Below, piece after piece: positions 1-6,245 of a stretch of 11,590 bases of DNA. Origin of the DNA: Baffinella frigidus. Its lineage: Eukaryota; Cryptophyceae; Cryptomonadales; Baffinellaceae. The notes beneath the pieces are model-generated. The model saw nothing but the letters and a program-made list of their open reading frames with translations. It had not been told where the DNA came from and did no database searches. Both the position numbers and the translations under genes were made by a program. The stretch is from contig MU646528.1 of the NCBI GenBank assembly GCA_026770585.1, positions 554,170 through 565,759 of the forward strand. Direction: 5' to 3'. How positions within the stretch are numbered: the first letter of the stretch is position 1; each line of letters starts with the position of its first letter.

Positions 1-166
1 GGTGTAGGGTGTAGGGTGTAGGGTGTAGGGTGTAGGGTGTAGGGTGTAGGGGGTAGGGTGTAGGGTGTAGGGTGTAGGGTGTAGGGTATAGGGTGCAGGG
101 TGTAGGGTGTAGGGTGTAGGGTGTAGGGGTTCGGGTGTAGGGTGTAGGGTGCAGAGTTTAGGGTTC
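1..166. repeat. TGTAGGG tandem array (variant telomere-like)
   Basis: About 23 head-to-tail copies of the 7-bp unit TGTAGGG, with a few variants (TATAGGG, TGCAGGG, one GGGTAGGG slip). The array ends in a single standard TTTAGGG just before coding sequence. The unit differs from plant-type TTTAGGG at one base. It is internal to the window, so this is an interstitial or subtelomeric tract, not a proven chromosome end. Confidence 0.9.
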
Positions 167-167
167 A

Positions 168-453
168 TCACGCGACGCTCTTGCCTGCTTCTTCGTATTC
201 TTCGTGTCCATATTCTTCTTTTGGCAGAGACGCAGCATTCGCATCGAGCTTGCCAGTAAGAAAAGTCTCAACGTGCTGCGCTGCAAATCCTACCTCTCGT
301 TGGCTTGGGTTCACAACTTCTCGATAACTTTTCCCCAACGTGACAATTTTCCCGACCTGATGGAGGCGCATGTTGCAGTAGTCGAAGAAGGTGTACTCAT
401 TGATCCCCGAGAGCGTTGCGACCGTCATCCAGTCGTTTTTCGTCAGCGTGATC
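168..453 (-). CDS. Probable 3'-terminal exon of an unrecognised protein
   Basis: The minus strand is open for 95 residues and ends at TGA (168-170), directly against the repeat array. The upstream edge is a good acceptor: a CTGAT branch-like motif, then TGCAG before 453, so the first base completes a codon (phase 2). There is an in-frame stop just upstream in the intron. The residues read as ordinary protein (for example [40 protein letters not shown]) with an acidic tail. I do not recognise the family. Weak resemblance to segments near 3660-3820 (a T-L-x-x-N-D motif, then x-V-x-N-P) hints at repeated domains. The preceding exon could be 1105-1293, which offers phase-2 donors. Confidence 0.5.
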
Positions 454-492
454 CTGCATCAGTCGAATTAAAAACTCCGTTCTCTCGCGTTT

Positions 493-592
493 TGTGTGTA
501 TGTGTGTGTGTGTGTGTGTGTGCGTGTGTGTGTGTGTGCGTGTGTGTGTGCGTGTGTGCGTGTGTGTGTGTGTGCGTGTTTTTCTGGGGGGG

Positions 593-623
<31 letters not shown>

Positions 624-752
624 CTGTCTGTGTCTGTGTCTGTGTCTGTGTCTGTGTCTGTGTCTGTGTGTGTATGTGTGTCTGTGTGTGCGAGAGAGAG
701 AGAGAGGAAGAGAAAGCAAGAGAGCGAAAGAGAAAGAAGAAAGAGAGAGGGG
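493..752. repeat. (TG)n, (TGTGTC)n and (GA)n microsatellite block
   Basis: An alternating TG tract is followed by a hexamer TGTGTC stretch (about 625-668), then a purine-only GA-rich run (691-752). All ORFs through it are low-complexity artefacts. It lies in the probable intron (454-1104) between two minus-strand exon candidates. Confidence 0.95.
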
Positions 753-813
753 ACTTAACGAACTAAACTCTCGCCGCATCCGCACCTCGGTGACACGTCA
801 TGTATTTTGCAAT

Positions 814-820
814 GTCTGTC

Positions 821-864
<44 letters not shown>

Positions 865-942
865 TGAGTGTGAGTGAGTGTGAGTGTGAGTGAGTGTGTG
901 TGTGCGCGCGCGTGTGGTGTGTGTGTGTGTGCGCGCGCGTGT

Positions 943-1005
<63 letters not shown>

Positions 1006-1007
1006 TT
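814..1007. repeat. Second (TG)n/(GA)n/(TG)n block with CG islands
   Basis: The order is TG, then GA (841-864), then TGAG variants, then a long TG run. Two copies of a GTGTGCGCGCGCGTGTGG-type segment lie side by side near 899-945. The alternating purine-pyrimidine runs have Z-DNA potential. The TG-then-GA order repeats that of the block at 493-752, so the two blocks may be duplicates. Confidence 0.95.
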
Positions 1008-1104
1008 GGGGCGGGTGACCCTGCCTCCAATCGTGCGTTCGTCAGGATGGTCCTGCGACCATCCTGGCCGGAGTTTTCGGAGAACCGCAGCAGCGGCTTC
1101 AAAC

Positions 1105-1293
1105 GTATCGCACCCCCCCAAACAGAAGTTAGGATCTACGGTGCTGGTGTAGGGTTTGTACGTAGTCTGCGACGCGGCAGAGTCGAGGAACGTGGTGGTT
1201 CCGGTCGGGGAGAAGTGTGCGAGACCCAGGAACGTGGTGATGGTGTGTGCCGCGAAGGGCGGAGGAGTCTCGCCCAGCATCGCCGCGTGTTGT
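1105..1293 (-). CDS. Candidate exon, unrecognised
   Basis: The minus frame is open from an acceptor CCAG (1296-1294) and reads Pro/Thr-rich sequence followed by a Cys pair (VDPNFCLGGCD). Two phase-2 donors (after 1114 or 1105) would join in frame to the phase-2 exon at 453, skipping the microsatellites as one intron of about 640-650 bp. Past the donor the frame runs on into an Ala-rich segment and then into TG-repeat artefact. The join from the EGF-like exon at 1400 would create a stop, so the upstream link is unresolved. Family unknown. Confidence 0.35.
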
Positions 1294-1399
1294 CTGGTCA
1301 CCAGCGAGAGTCACAGTGTGTAACGAGTCAACTATCTGTCAACCTCTTTGATTGAGTTGGCGTGAATGATTCCTGGGCGTTCTGTATTTGATAACTTAC

Positions 1400-1522
1400 C
1401 AAGACATGTGTGCAATGATTTGAATGCTTTGCGTACAACTCTGAAACAACGAATTCTCGGGGCTCGCCCTAGTCGTATGCCCAGACGGGCAGAGGCAGTT
1501 CAAAGAGGCTTCATTGGCAGGT
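1400..1522 (-). CDS. EGF-like exon with canonical splice sites
   Basis: This has the best splice signals in the left half: a pyrimidine-rich acceptor ending CTTGTTCGCAG, and the donor TTG|GTAAGT at 1400/1399. The 123-bp exon is open in one frame and reads PANEASLNCLCPSGHTTR, then a Cys 13 residues further on. The C-x-C-P-x-G...C spacing matches the end of an EGF-like or laminin-EGF-like module, and resembles the C-x-C-P-x-G ends of modules M1/M2 in the gene at 5951-11536. It probably belongs to a secreted protein; neighbouring exons are not established. Phases: 2 in, 2 out. Confidence 0.55.
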
Positions 1523-1616
1523 CTGCGAACAAGGAAATCAGTCAACTTGGCACAGACCTAAGATCGTGGTCGTCGAGGCTCTGATAAACCCCAACGCTAA
1601 AAGATCAACCCTAAAG

Positions 1617-1835
1617 TGGAGGGAGACCGGAGTTCGTGGTCATCGAGGCGGACGCGTGTTGAGGAAGGTCGCTAGGAAGGTAGATATAAGGCTACCTAGG
1701 GAAATCAAACTCCCATGGCGCGAGGCCGGTCCACTAAAATCATTTGAGCCATGATGAGGTGGATCCGGACCAGTTGGTCGTCAATAAAAAAAACTCTCTC
1801 TGGAGGGAGACCGGAGTTCGTGGTCATCGAGGCGG
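1617..1835. repeat. 35-bp exact direct repeat, 184 bp apart
   Basis: Identical 35-mers lie at 1617-1651 and 1801-1835 (start TGGAGGGAGACCGGAG, end TCATCGAGGCGG). A shorter diverged relative (CGTGGTCGTCGAGGC) lies at 1565-1579. The unit contains GACC...GGTC and could fold weakly. No coding role is supported. Confidence 0.9.
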
Positions 1836-1865
1836 GCCTGTCCCTTCCAAATCCGCACGTACGGC

Positions 1866-1979
1866 TCGTCCAGCCACACCGAAACCTGCATCGACAAAAG
1901 GAAGCAGAATGGTCACTATGAGCATCGACAGCTACACAAAAACCCACACCAAAACCTCGTCCAGCCAATCCGAAACCTG
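1866..1979. repeat. 24-bp imperfect direct repeat, 90-bp period
   Basis: Two copies of a 24-mer beginning TCGTCCAGCCA and ending CCGAAACCTGC (1866-1889 and 1956-1979) differ at two positions. The 90-bp spacing is a multiple of three, but no convincing reading frame runs through both. Confidence 0.75.
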
Positions 1980-2680
1980 CTGCCCAAAAAACGTGCGGGT
2001 TCCCCAAATGACGACCACCCCATATGTAGTCTAAGAAGCCACGATACCTAGGCTTAGGTGGGGCATGAACCTCTCTCCAGGTCCAGCTTAGCATTCGTAG
2101 GGTGTGCATACGTGGCGGTCGTGTTTGCACGGACAAAAGTCTCTCGCTTCCTCCCCCCCCCCCCTCTCTCTCTCTCGGAATGAAAAAAAAGTCTCTCTCA
2201 TACACACAACCATTCACTCTCTTTCTGTCTTTTGGAATGAACAAAGGTCTCTCGTGGTGGGCGGAGACCCGGGAGAGTGGCATGTCTGGGAAATCTGGGG
2301 AGAGAAAGTCTGTCTCCGGGAGGAAGTTCGAGGGTGGCGCCAGCTTCGGCAACGTCGCGTTGCACCTGCTCATTGGACCACCCTCCGTCAGAGAGATTAG
2401 TAATTCATTGCCAAACAACCAGCGCCAGCACCGCACATGCCCTACGCGTTGTGCTACTTACTGTACCCCATGTCGGCCGCTCTTACGAGCTATTTCCAGA
2501 TGGATTCGATCTCCACCTCCTACATCTTTCCTCGTCTTCTTACCCCTTCCCTACCGACGCTCCCACCGCTTCCGCCACTCCTGCCGCTCCCCGCGTCCGC
2601 TTTCCCCGCTCTACTTAGCCTCTTCATCGTGGGAGGGAAAACGTGCCAAGGAAATCATTGTGGGAGGGAGGCATACACAC

Positions 2681-2761
2681 TGAGCTCTCCCGATGCGTAC
2701 GAAGTGCCGAGGAACTCCTGCACGAAATGCGATAGGGTCTCAGGAAACGTCTTCGGGCAAT
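2681..2761 (-). CDS. Candidate small exon
   Basis: The acceptor is CTTTTCTTAG before 2761 and the donor is CA|GTGTGT after 2681. One frame reads CPKTFPETLSHFVQEFLG, which looks like real protein. The intron on its upstream side (2762-2829) would be 68 bp, with GTGAAT at its start and one AACCCTAAA telomere-like unit. Splicing from the phase-0 end of 2830-2892 puts a different frame in use, so either the frame or a boundary is wrong. Confidence 0.35.
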
Positions 2762-2829
2762 CTAAGAAAAGGGACCCACACCACGTATAAGGTCAGATAT
2801 TTAGGGTTTGACGTGTGTGGGACATTCAC

Positions 2830-2892
2830 CCCGAAGGAAGCGATGGGGCGGTAGAGCTCATCGAAGGTGGGAAGGCAGCAGGAGGTCTTCCG
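2830..2892 (-). CDS. Candidate small exon (Cys pair)
   Basis: The acceptor ATTTTTGCAG precedes 2892 and the donor GGG|GTGAAT follows 2830. The exon is 63 bp in phase 0 and reads RKTSCCLPTFDELYRP followed by IASFG. Composition and splice signals are convincing locally. The frame also runs on unspliced to a stop near 2746. No family recognised. Confidence 0.4.
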
Positions 2893-3036
2893 CTGCAAAA
2901 ATTCTGAAGTTACACCTCATGCAGAGTGAGGAGCCGTGGCTTGTAGCGCTTTGGAGAGGTAATGCGAAAACGTTATAGCATACCATTTGCTTCATAGGGA
3001 GGACAAAAAGGAGTTGACGGTGAGAAGACGTCATTG

Positions 3037-3438
3037 TCAGCGCAAGGTGGGTAGATTGAGCTCAAAAGAACAAGCCACTACGTTAACAGTTTGAATGGGG
3101 GTTGACTTAAGCAAAACAATCCCGCTAGCAGTAACGTTGAGGCAGAGGGGAAGAACCTGCGTCGGATTGTTGGGATCGTACATCTCGTTTCTGCACGGGA
3201 AGTTCTTCACGCCTGCAACAGGGGGAAATGACGCAACGAAGGCAACCGCGGCACGTGAGGCGATATGGGAGAATCTTCCCACAGAGGCGAGAGAGTCAAG
3301 AGAGGCAACCGCAGCAGGCCATGCGCTCTGGGATAATCGTCTGACTCCCGTCGAAGTGAGGGTGGCAGGGGTGTCCGTGGAGGGGGGGTTGCAAACCGAA
3401 GGTGTCTTGCACCGCTTGGGAGTAGACGTGCTGTGCAA
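3037..3438 (-). CDS. Candidate exon of a secreted-type protein
   Basis: The minus frame is open for 133 residues. The downstream half is the convincing part: NFPCRNEMYDPNNPTQVLPL followed by C-L-N-V-T-A-S-G. It has two Cys, an N-glycosylation site (NVT) and a Y-x-P-N-x-P-T pattern that resembles VYAFNPETTEDP in the segment at 4044-4138. A donor AAC|GTAGTG after 3082 is plausible. The upstream half overlaps a 63-bp tandem duplication, and its strand of coding is uncertain, since the plus strand is also open there (3095-3535). Edges are not fixed. Confidence 0.35.
   Translation of the reverse strand: MHSTSTPKRCKTPSVCNPPSTDTPATLTSTGVRRLSQSAWPAAVASLDSLASVGRFSHIASRAAVAFVASFPPVAGVKNFPCRNEMYDPNNPTQVLPLCLNVTASGIVLLKSTPIQTVNVVACSFELNLPTLR
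3241..3338. repeat. 63-bp tandem duplication, diverged
   Basis: GGCAACCGCG at 3241 and GGCAACCGCA at 3304 begin two copies; their first 35 bases match at about 27 positions. The period is 63 bp (21 codons), so both strands stay open. On the plus strand the copies read ATAAREAIWEN and ATAAGHALWDN. Confidence 0.7.
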
Positions 3439-3443
3439 ACGAG

Positions 3444-3708
3444 GCGACTTTCAGCGGGGTTGTGGACTTTTGGATCACTCATTATATTGCTGTGAGAAAA
3501 TAGAGAACAAGACGATGGGGAGTGGGGCATCCTGACTGACCCTAGCGGTGAAAGTGCAGTCGATGGAAGGTGGAGAGTTCGTTTTACCGGGGTGAGAGTA
3601 TCATCGTTGTAAATCCTGGGGAGGTAGAGAGCGTTCATCTGAGGAACACACACGCCAACTTTCAGCGGGATTGTAGACTTTGGAATCACTTTCTTTGCTG
3701 GGAGCAAA
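3444..3708. repeat. Diverged direct repeat carrying an acceptor-like site
   Basis: Segments at about 3444-3500 and 3655-3708 share ACTTTCAGCGGG, GACTTT and GGATCACT/GGAATCACT-type stretches in the same order. On the minus strand each has a pyrimidine-rich tract, then CAG, then related sequence reading SDPKVHNPAES and SDSKVYNPAES. Differences often fall at third positions of that frame, which suggests duplicated coding sequence now partly decayed. Confidence 0.6.
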
Positions 3709-3819
3709 TTTCAAGAAAAAGAAGAAAACGCTGGATCGCATCAATGTTACAAAATTGCCGTGGTTTCTGACCGTGTCGTTGGTGCCGAGGGTAAACGTGA
3801 AATCGATCACCCAGCAGCC
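3601..3819 (-). CDS. Candidate exon after an 84-bp intron
   Basis: The acceptor TTTTGGCAG precedes 3819. The intron 3820-3903 starts with a strong donor GTGAGT. The exon frame reads GCWVIDFTFTLGTNDTVR and continues unspliced through a Phe-rich stretch into SKVYNPAESWRVC, ending at a TGA at 3601. The upstream exon end at 3904 would be in phase 0 and read NMPPRDLVR. Local splice signals are good; function unknown. The T-L-x-x-N-D and V-x-N-P patterns loosely recall the exon at 168-453. Confidence 0.4.
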   Translation of the reverse strand, partial: GCWVIDFTFTLGTNDTVRNHGNFVTLMRSSVFFFFLKFAPSKESDSKVYNPAESWRVCSSDERSLPPQDLQR

Positions 3820-3982
3820 CTGCCAAAACATTATTTTCAACTCTGCAGAGATGTTCTAGACAGTCCCCATTTATCACCAAGGTTGAAGATGCCCCAAACT
3901 CACCCTCACCAAATCTCGAGGTGGCATGTTCAGTGGTTGCGCGTTTAGGACTTAGGGCTCAGGGTTTTCTGTGCTTTAGCGT

Positions 3983-4030
3983 GTGGGTGTAGGGTGTCGG
4001 GTATACGATTCAGGGTGTAGAGTGTAGGGC
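3983..4030. repeat. Short TGTAGGG-like patch
   Basis: A handful of degenerate TGTAGGG/TGTCGGG/CAGGGTGTAG units, like the array at 1-166, just downstream (minus strand) of the exon candidate at 4044-4138. Confidence 0.7.
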
Positions 4031-4043
4031 GGATGCCTGAGAC

Positions 4044-4138
4044 ATGCAGAGGCGGTCGTGAGCAACAGCATCGACGCGCAGGCCCGTCGCCGGGAAGAGG
4101 AACGGGTCTTCCGTCGTCTCCGGGTTGAATGCGTACAC
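4044..4138 (-). CDS. Candidate exon, unrecognised
   Basis: The acceptor TTTCCAAAAG precedes 4138. The exon reads VYAFNPETTEDPFLFPATGL then RVDAVAHDRLCM, with natural-looking composition. A possible donor is GCAT|GTCTCA (after 4044); without splicing, the frame meets a stop at 4010 inside telomere-like repeats. The Y-x-x-N-P-x-T...P-x-T-G pattern echoes the segment at 3037-3438, so the two may be copies of one repeated domain. Confidence 0.45.
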
Positions 4139-4168
4139 CTTTTGGAAATCGATTCATGTTTCAGACGC

Positions 4169-4262
4169 CTGTCGACTGATTAGGATGTCCAATCAATTTG
4201 CGTCCCCCTGGGCATTCCAGCACACCACCCATCAGAGACTCTCAAGTCTGTCGACTGATTAG
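4169..4262. repeat. 15-bp exact direct repeat, 79 bp apart
   Basis: CTGTCGACTGATTAG occurs at 4169-4183 and 4248-4262. It contains a SalI-type palindrome GTCGAC. On the minus strand it reads CTAATCAGTCGACAG, with a branch-site-like CTAATC and an AG end. No gene is seen in 4263-4447; a minus-strand stretch reading SCNYSGGTVGIGDVSWVK (about 4395-4340) is possible but unsupported by clear splice sites. Confidence 0.7.
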
Positions 4263-4447
4263 AGATGTTTCTGGTACAGAGCCTTTCTGCGTCAGTGACC
4301 GTCCTGTTACAAGACCTGCACCGTCTTAGGACTCTCTTTGACGAACCATACATAACTTCACCCAGCTAACGTCTCCAATCCCCACAGTTCCCCCAGAATA
4401 ATTGCAGGAACTCGGGATTTTTGGGCTCAGGGAATGGGTTCAAGGGC

Positions 4448-4572
4448 TCAGAGTTTAAGGTGAGGGGCGTGAGTTGTGGTGGTCAGGGGAGCGGCATTCT
4501 GAACCGGATCGTGGGTAATCTCCGCGTCTGCGACGGACGAACACGTGCCCGTCAGCGCTAGCAGAAACGCCT
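4448..4572 (-). CDS. Candidate exon with hydrophobic leader-like segment
   Basis: After an acceptor CGAACAG, the frame reads EAFLLALTGTCSSVADAE, then ITHDPVQNAAPLTTTT, and stops at TGA 4448-4450. The hydrophobic run followed by S-V-A-D-A resembles a signal-peptide cleavage region. No in-frame ATG precedes it, so any start would have to come from another exon. The last few residues come from degenerate telomere-like sequence. Confidence 0.3.
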
Positions 4573-4694
4573 CTGTTCGGGGACATCAAGCAGTTCAGGA
4601 ACATCACGTCCAGCATCAAGACCCTGAGCCATCGTTTTCAGGGCCATCTGTTTTGGTAACTTCTGATTTGTTTTGGTAAAGCAACAGAACGCAC

Positions 4695-4767
4695 CTTTGT
4701 TGTCGAGGAGGATGGCCTCCGCAGCCAACGCCGCTGCTTTTGACGGGAAGAACGCGAACAGTGCCAC
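4695..4767 (-). CDS. Candidate small exon with good splice sites
   Basis: The acceptor CGCATACCAG precedes 4767, after a T/C-rich stretch. The donor AAAG|GTGCGT follows 4695. The 73-bp exon reads VALFAFFPSKAAALAAEA then ILLDNK, an amphipathic Ala-rich helix-like segment. Phase 0 in, phase 1 out. Family unknown. Confidence 0.4.
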
Positions 4768-5019
4768 CTGGTATGCGGGGGAGGGAGGACTGTATGAACA
4801 AAAGGGAGTAGCGAATGTGCGCGAGTACTGTGAGAAAGAAGAACGCAAACTGCGCGACCTCCTCCGATTCCGGCTTAGATTTTGCTCTGGTACAAAGCCT
4901 GCCCGGTACAGCAAACATGCGGCGTGAATGCAAGGGCGGAGTGAATGCAAGGGAGTAGAGAATGCAAGGGAAAACTAGATAAGGGAACACTGCATGCGAA
5001 TGCACGGCTGATGGGTGAC

Positions 5020-5172
5020 CTTGTGATTTGGCGCGACCGCGACCGGAAGCACTCCGAGAAGATCATACTTGGCCGTCTGAGAAGTGTGGTTTGGTTTTGT
5101 GGAATCAACGAGCGGAACGAGAATGACAAACGGAACGAGAATGAAGGTAATTAAGATGAGCCGAAATCGCAT
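5020..5172 (-). CDS. Signal-peptide exon (5' end of a secreted protein gene)
   Basis: A true ATG at 5172-5170 opens MRFRLILITFILVPFVILVP, then LVDS, then TKPNHTSQTAKYD. This is a textbook signal peptide (basic n-region, roughly 18-residue hydrophobic core, small residues at the cleavage site) followed by an NHT glycosylation site. A donor AAG|GTCACC after 5020 ends it in phase 0; unspliced, the frame stops at 4975. Part of the core is encoded by a 14-bp direct repeat (CGGAACGAGAATGA on the plus strand, twice near 5112-5143). It is the likely start of the gene whose exons lie to the left. Confidence 0.5.
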
Positions 5173-5223
5173 CGAAAAGCTTGCGCGGAAGACAACGGGT
5201 AGGGAGAAAGAAGGTGTGCATCA

Positions 5224-5463
5224 CTAAGTTATACAAAAACCTTCATAAAGCAGCGACCCATGGTACACACCGGGGCAAGCATTGGAGTGTACCTCTGAGA
5301 GAGCGAGGCTGGCGGGGGTAACAGATTCGTTTCCGGAAAGGAGGAAGGACGTGTAGATCAGCTTGATGCACCCGTCGAAGTCCAACTCGAACGCTGCTTG
5401 TGACCCTGCCCTTCGGAAAGAGAGATTCAGCCAAAGAACGGCTCCAAGGGTCTGCAGCTGTCC
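5224..5463 (-). CDS. Candidate terminal exon, unrecognised
   Basis: The frame is open between an in-frame TAG that forms the acceptor GTGCATAG (5466-5464) and a stop TAG at 5226-5224. It reads GQLQTLGAVLWLNLSFRRAG, then QAAFELDFDGCIKLIYTSF, with NLS and NES glycosylation sites and three more or fewer Cys depending on the end. An internal donor GAG|GTACAC could shorten it. It lies between the EGF gene's stop (5951) and the signal-peptide ATG (5172), so it may be an alternative last exon of the EGF gene or a separate gene's end. Confidence 0.4.
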   Translation of the reverse strand, partial: GQLQTLGAVLWLNLSFRRAGSQAAFELDFDGCIKLIYTSFLLSGNESVTPASLALSEVHSNACPGVYHGSLLYEGFCIT

Positions 5464-5472
5464 CTATGCACC

Positions 5473-5950
5473 CACACATCACGCGATGTCTTGGGAAGGC
5501 AGGACCAACAGGGCAACGCGTTTCGGCGAAGGAAACTTCGGTCCACACCAGCGATGCACAAGTTTTTGTGTCAATCTGTGGGGAGAGGGGAGAGGGATGT
5601 GGGGAGTGGGGGAGCAGGTCTCCGGAGAAACGGGTCTACGGTGAGGAGGGGTTCGGGTGAAGGGGCGAGGTGTGGGGCGTAGAATGTAGAGGTGGGAAAG
5701 AACGAGCCTACGATCCGGAGCGCGGTTCGGACAGCCCATATCTCTTTTGAGCACGGAGAGAGAGGCGGGGTATCCTGAACGCCTGATTTTGGGGTTGGGG
5801 GTTGGGGTTCACGGAGGGTGGCACAGCGCTTCCCATCTAGAATTGAATTAAATTGAGTTGATTTCCCGGCTATGCATCTTCCGTTCTAGTGTTGGTTTGT
5901 CTGGTCATGTGGGCGCCCTCGTTCAAGTAAGCAGCGGTTCAGATCTCTGA
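5473..5950. other. No gene assigned (spacer)
   Basis: G-rich with short GA runs (5580-5690), then an AT-rich patch (5835-5870). A 91-residue minus ORF (5754-5479) and two short plus ORFs have Pro/Arg-rich, tract-derived composition and no recognisable motif. I see no EGF-type Cys pattern here. Confidence 0.5.
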
Positions 5951-6245
5951 TTATAGGGTTCTAATTAATCTCAGAAATAAACGAGGCAGAGCGGGTCTCT
6001 CTTGAGTTGACACATTTCTCGGCCAGAATTCTTTCCAAACTTCCAAACTTTCTCTGTTGTAACGATGAGTTTCAGTCCTGTTAAACGCAGTCCCGTTTGA
6101 ACAAATGGAAGGATTCGAGGCATCAAAACGTGTCAACTCAAAAGAGACCCGCTCTATGATGTGAGAAGAGGTGGGAATTGGACCAGCAGGGCAGACGCAG
6201 GTGAAGCCGCCCGGGGTGTTGATACAATGGGCGAGATGCGGACAC
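5951..6245 (-). CDS. EGF gene exon 14: rest of cbEGF, then foldback-derived tail and stop
   Basis: The acceptor AATCTTCAG precedes 6245. It reads CPHLAHCINTPGGFTCVCPA, which fits C-x-N-x4-F-x-C-x-C, then GPIPTSSHII. The foldback element (6155-5988) then begins, and the frame stays open through all of it to TAA at 5953-5951. The sixth Cys of the EGF domain is not at its usual distance. So the domain may be truncated by the insertion, or it may normally be spliced out at GCTG|GTCCAA to a further exon. The tail contains FDASNPSICSNGTAF and other hydrophilic sequence of no known family. Confidence 0.7.

Larger units (their letters stand above)
1523..2680. other. No gene assigned
   Basis: Apart from the direct repeats listed separately, this stretch holds a C10 run and (CT)n near 2150-2176, and three loose copies of an ACAAAAGTCTCTC-like motif (about 2132, 2184 and 2238). 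A GGTCTC...GAGACC inverted pair lies near 2246-2269. A 243-residue minus ORF (2436-1705) crosses it, but its composition is poor (T/C-tract derived) and nothing in it is recognisable. Confidence 0.5.

Noticed and set aside
1-166. A true chromosome end
   Set aside because: The unit is a variant, and genes and further telomere-like tracts continue across the window; nothing shows that the sequence terminates here.
204-867. Plus- and minus-strand ORFs of Cys/Val or His/Thr repeats
   Set aside because: They are translations of TG/CA and GA/CT microsatellites; a dinucleotide repeat lacks stops in several frames by chance.
1705-2436. 243-residue minus-strand ORF as a gene
   Set aside because: It runs through C10/CT tracts and direct repeats, shows no recognisable motif, and has no supporting splice or start context.
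5988-6155. Target-site duplication of the foldback element
   Set aside because: Bases next to the two arms do not match beyond chance, so insertion by a specific transposase family cannot be claimed.
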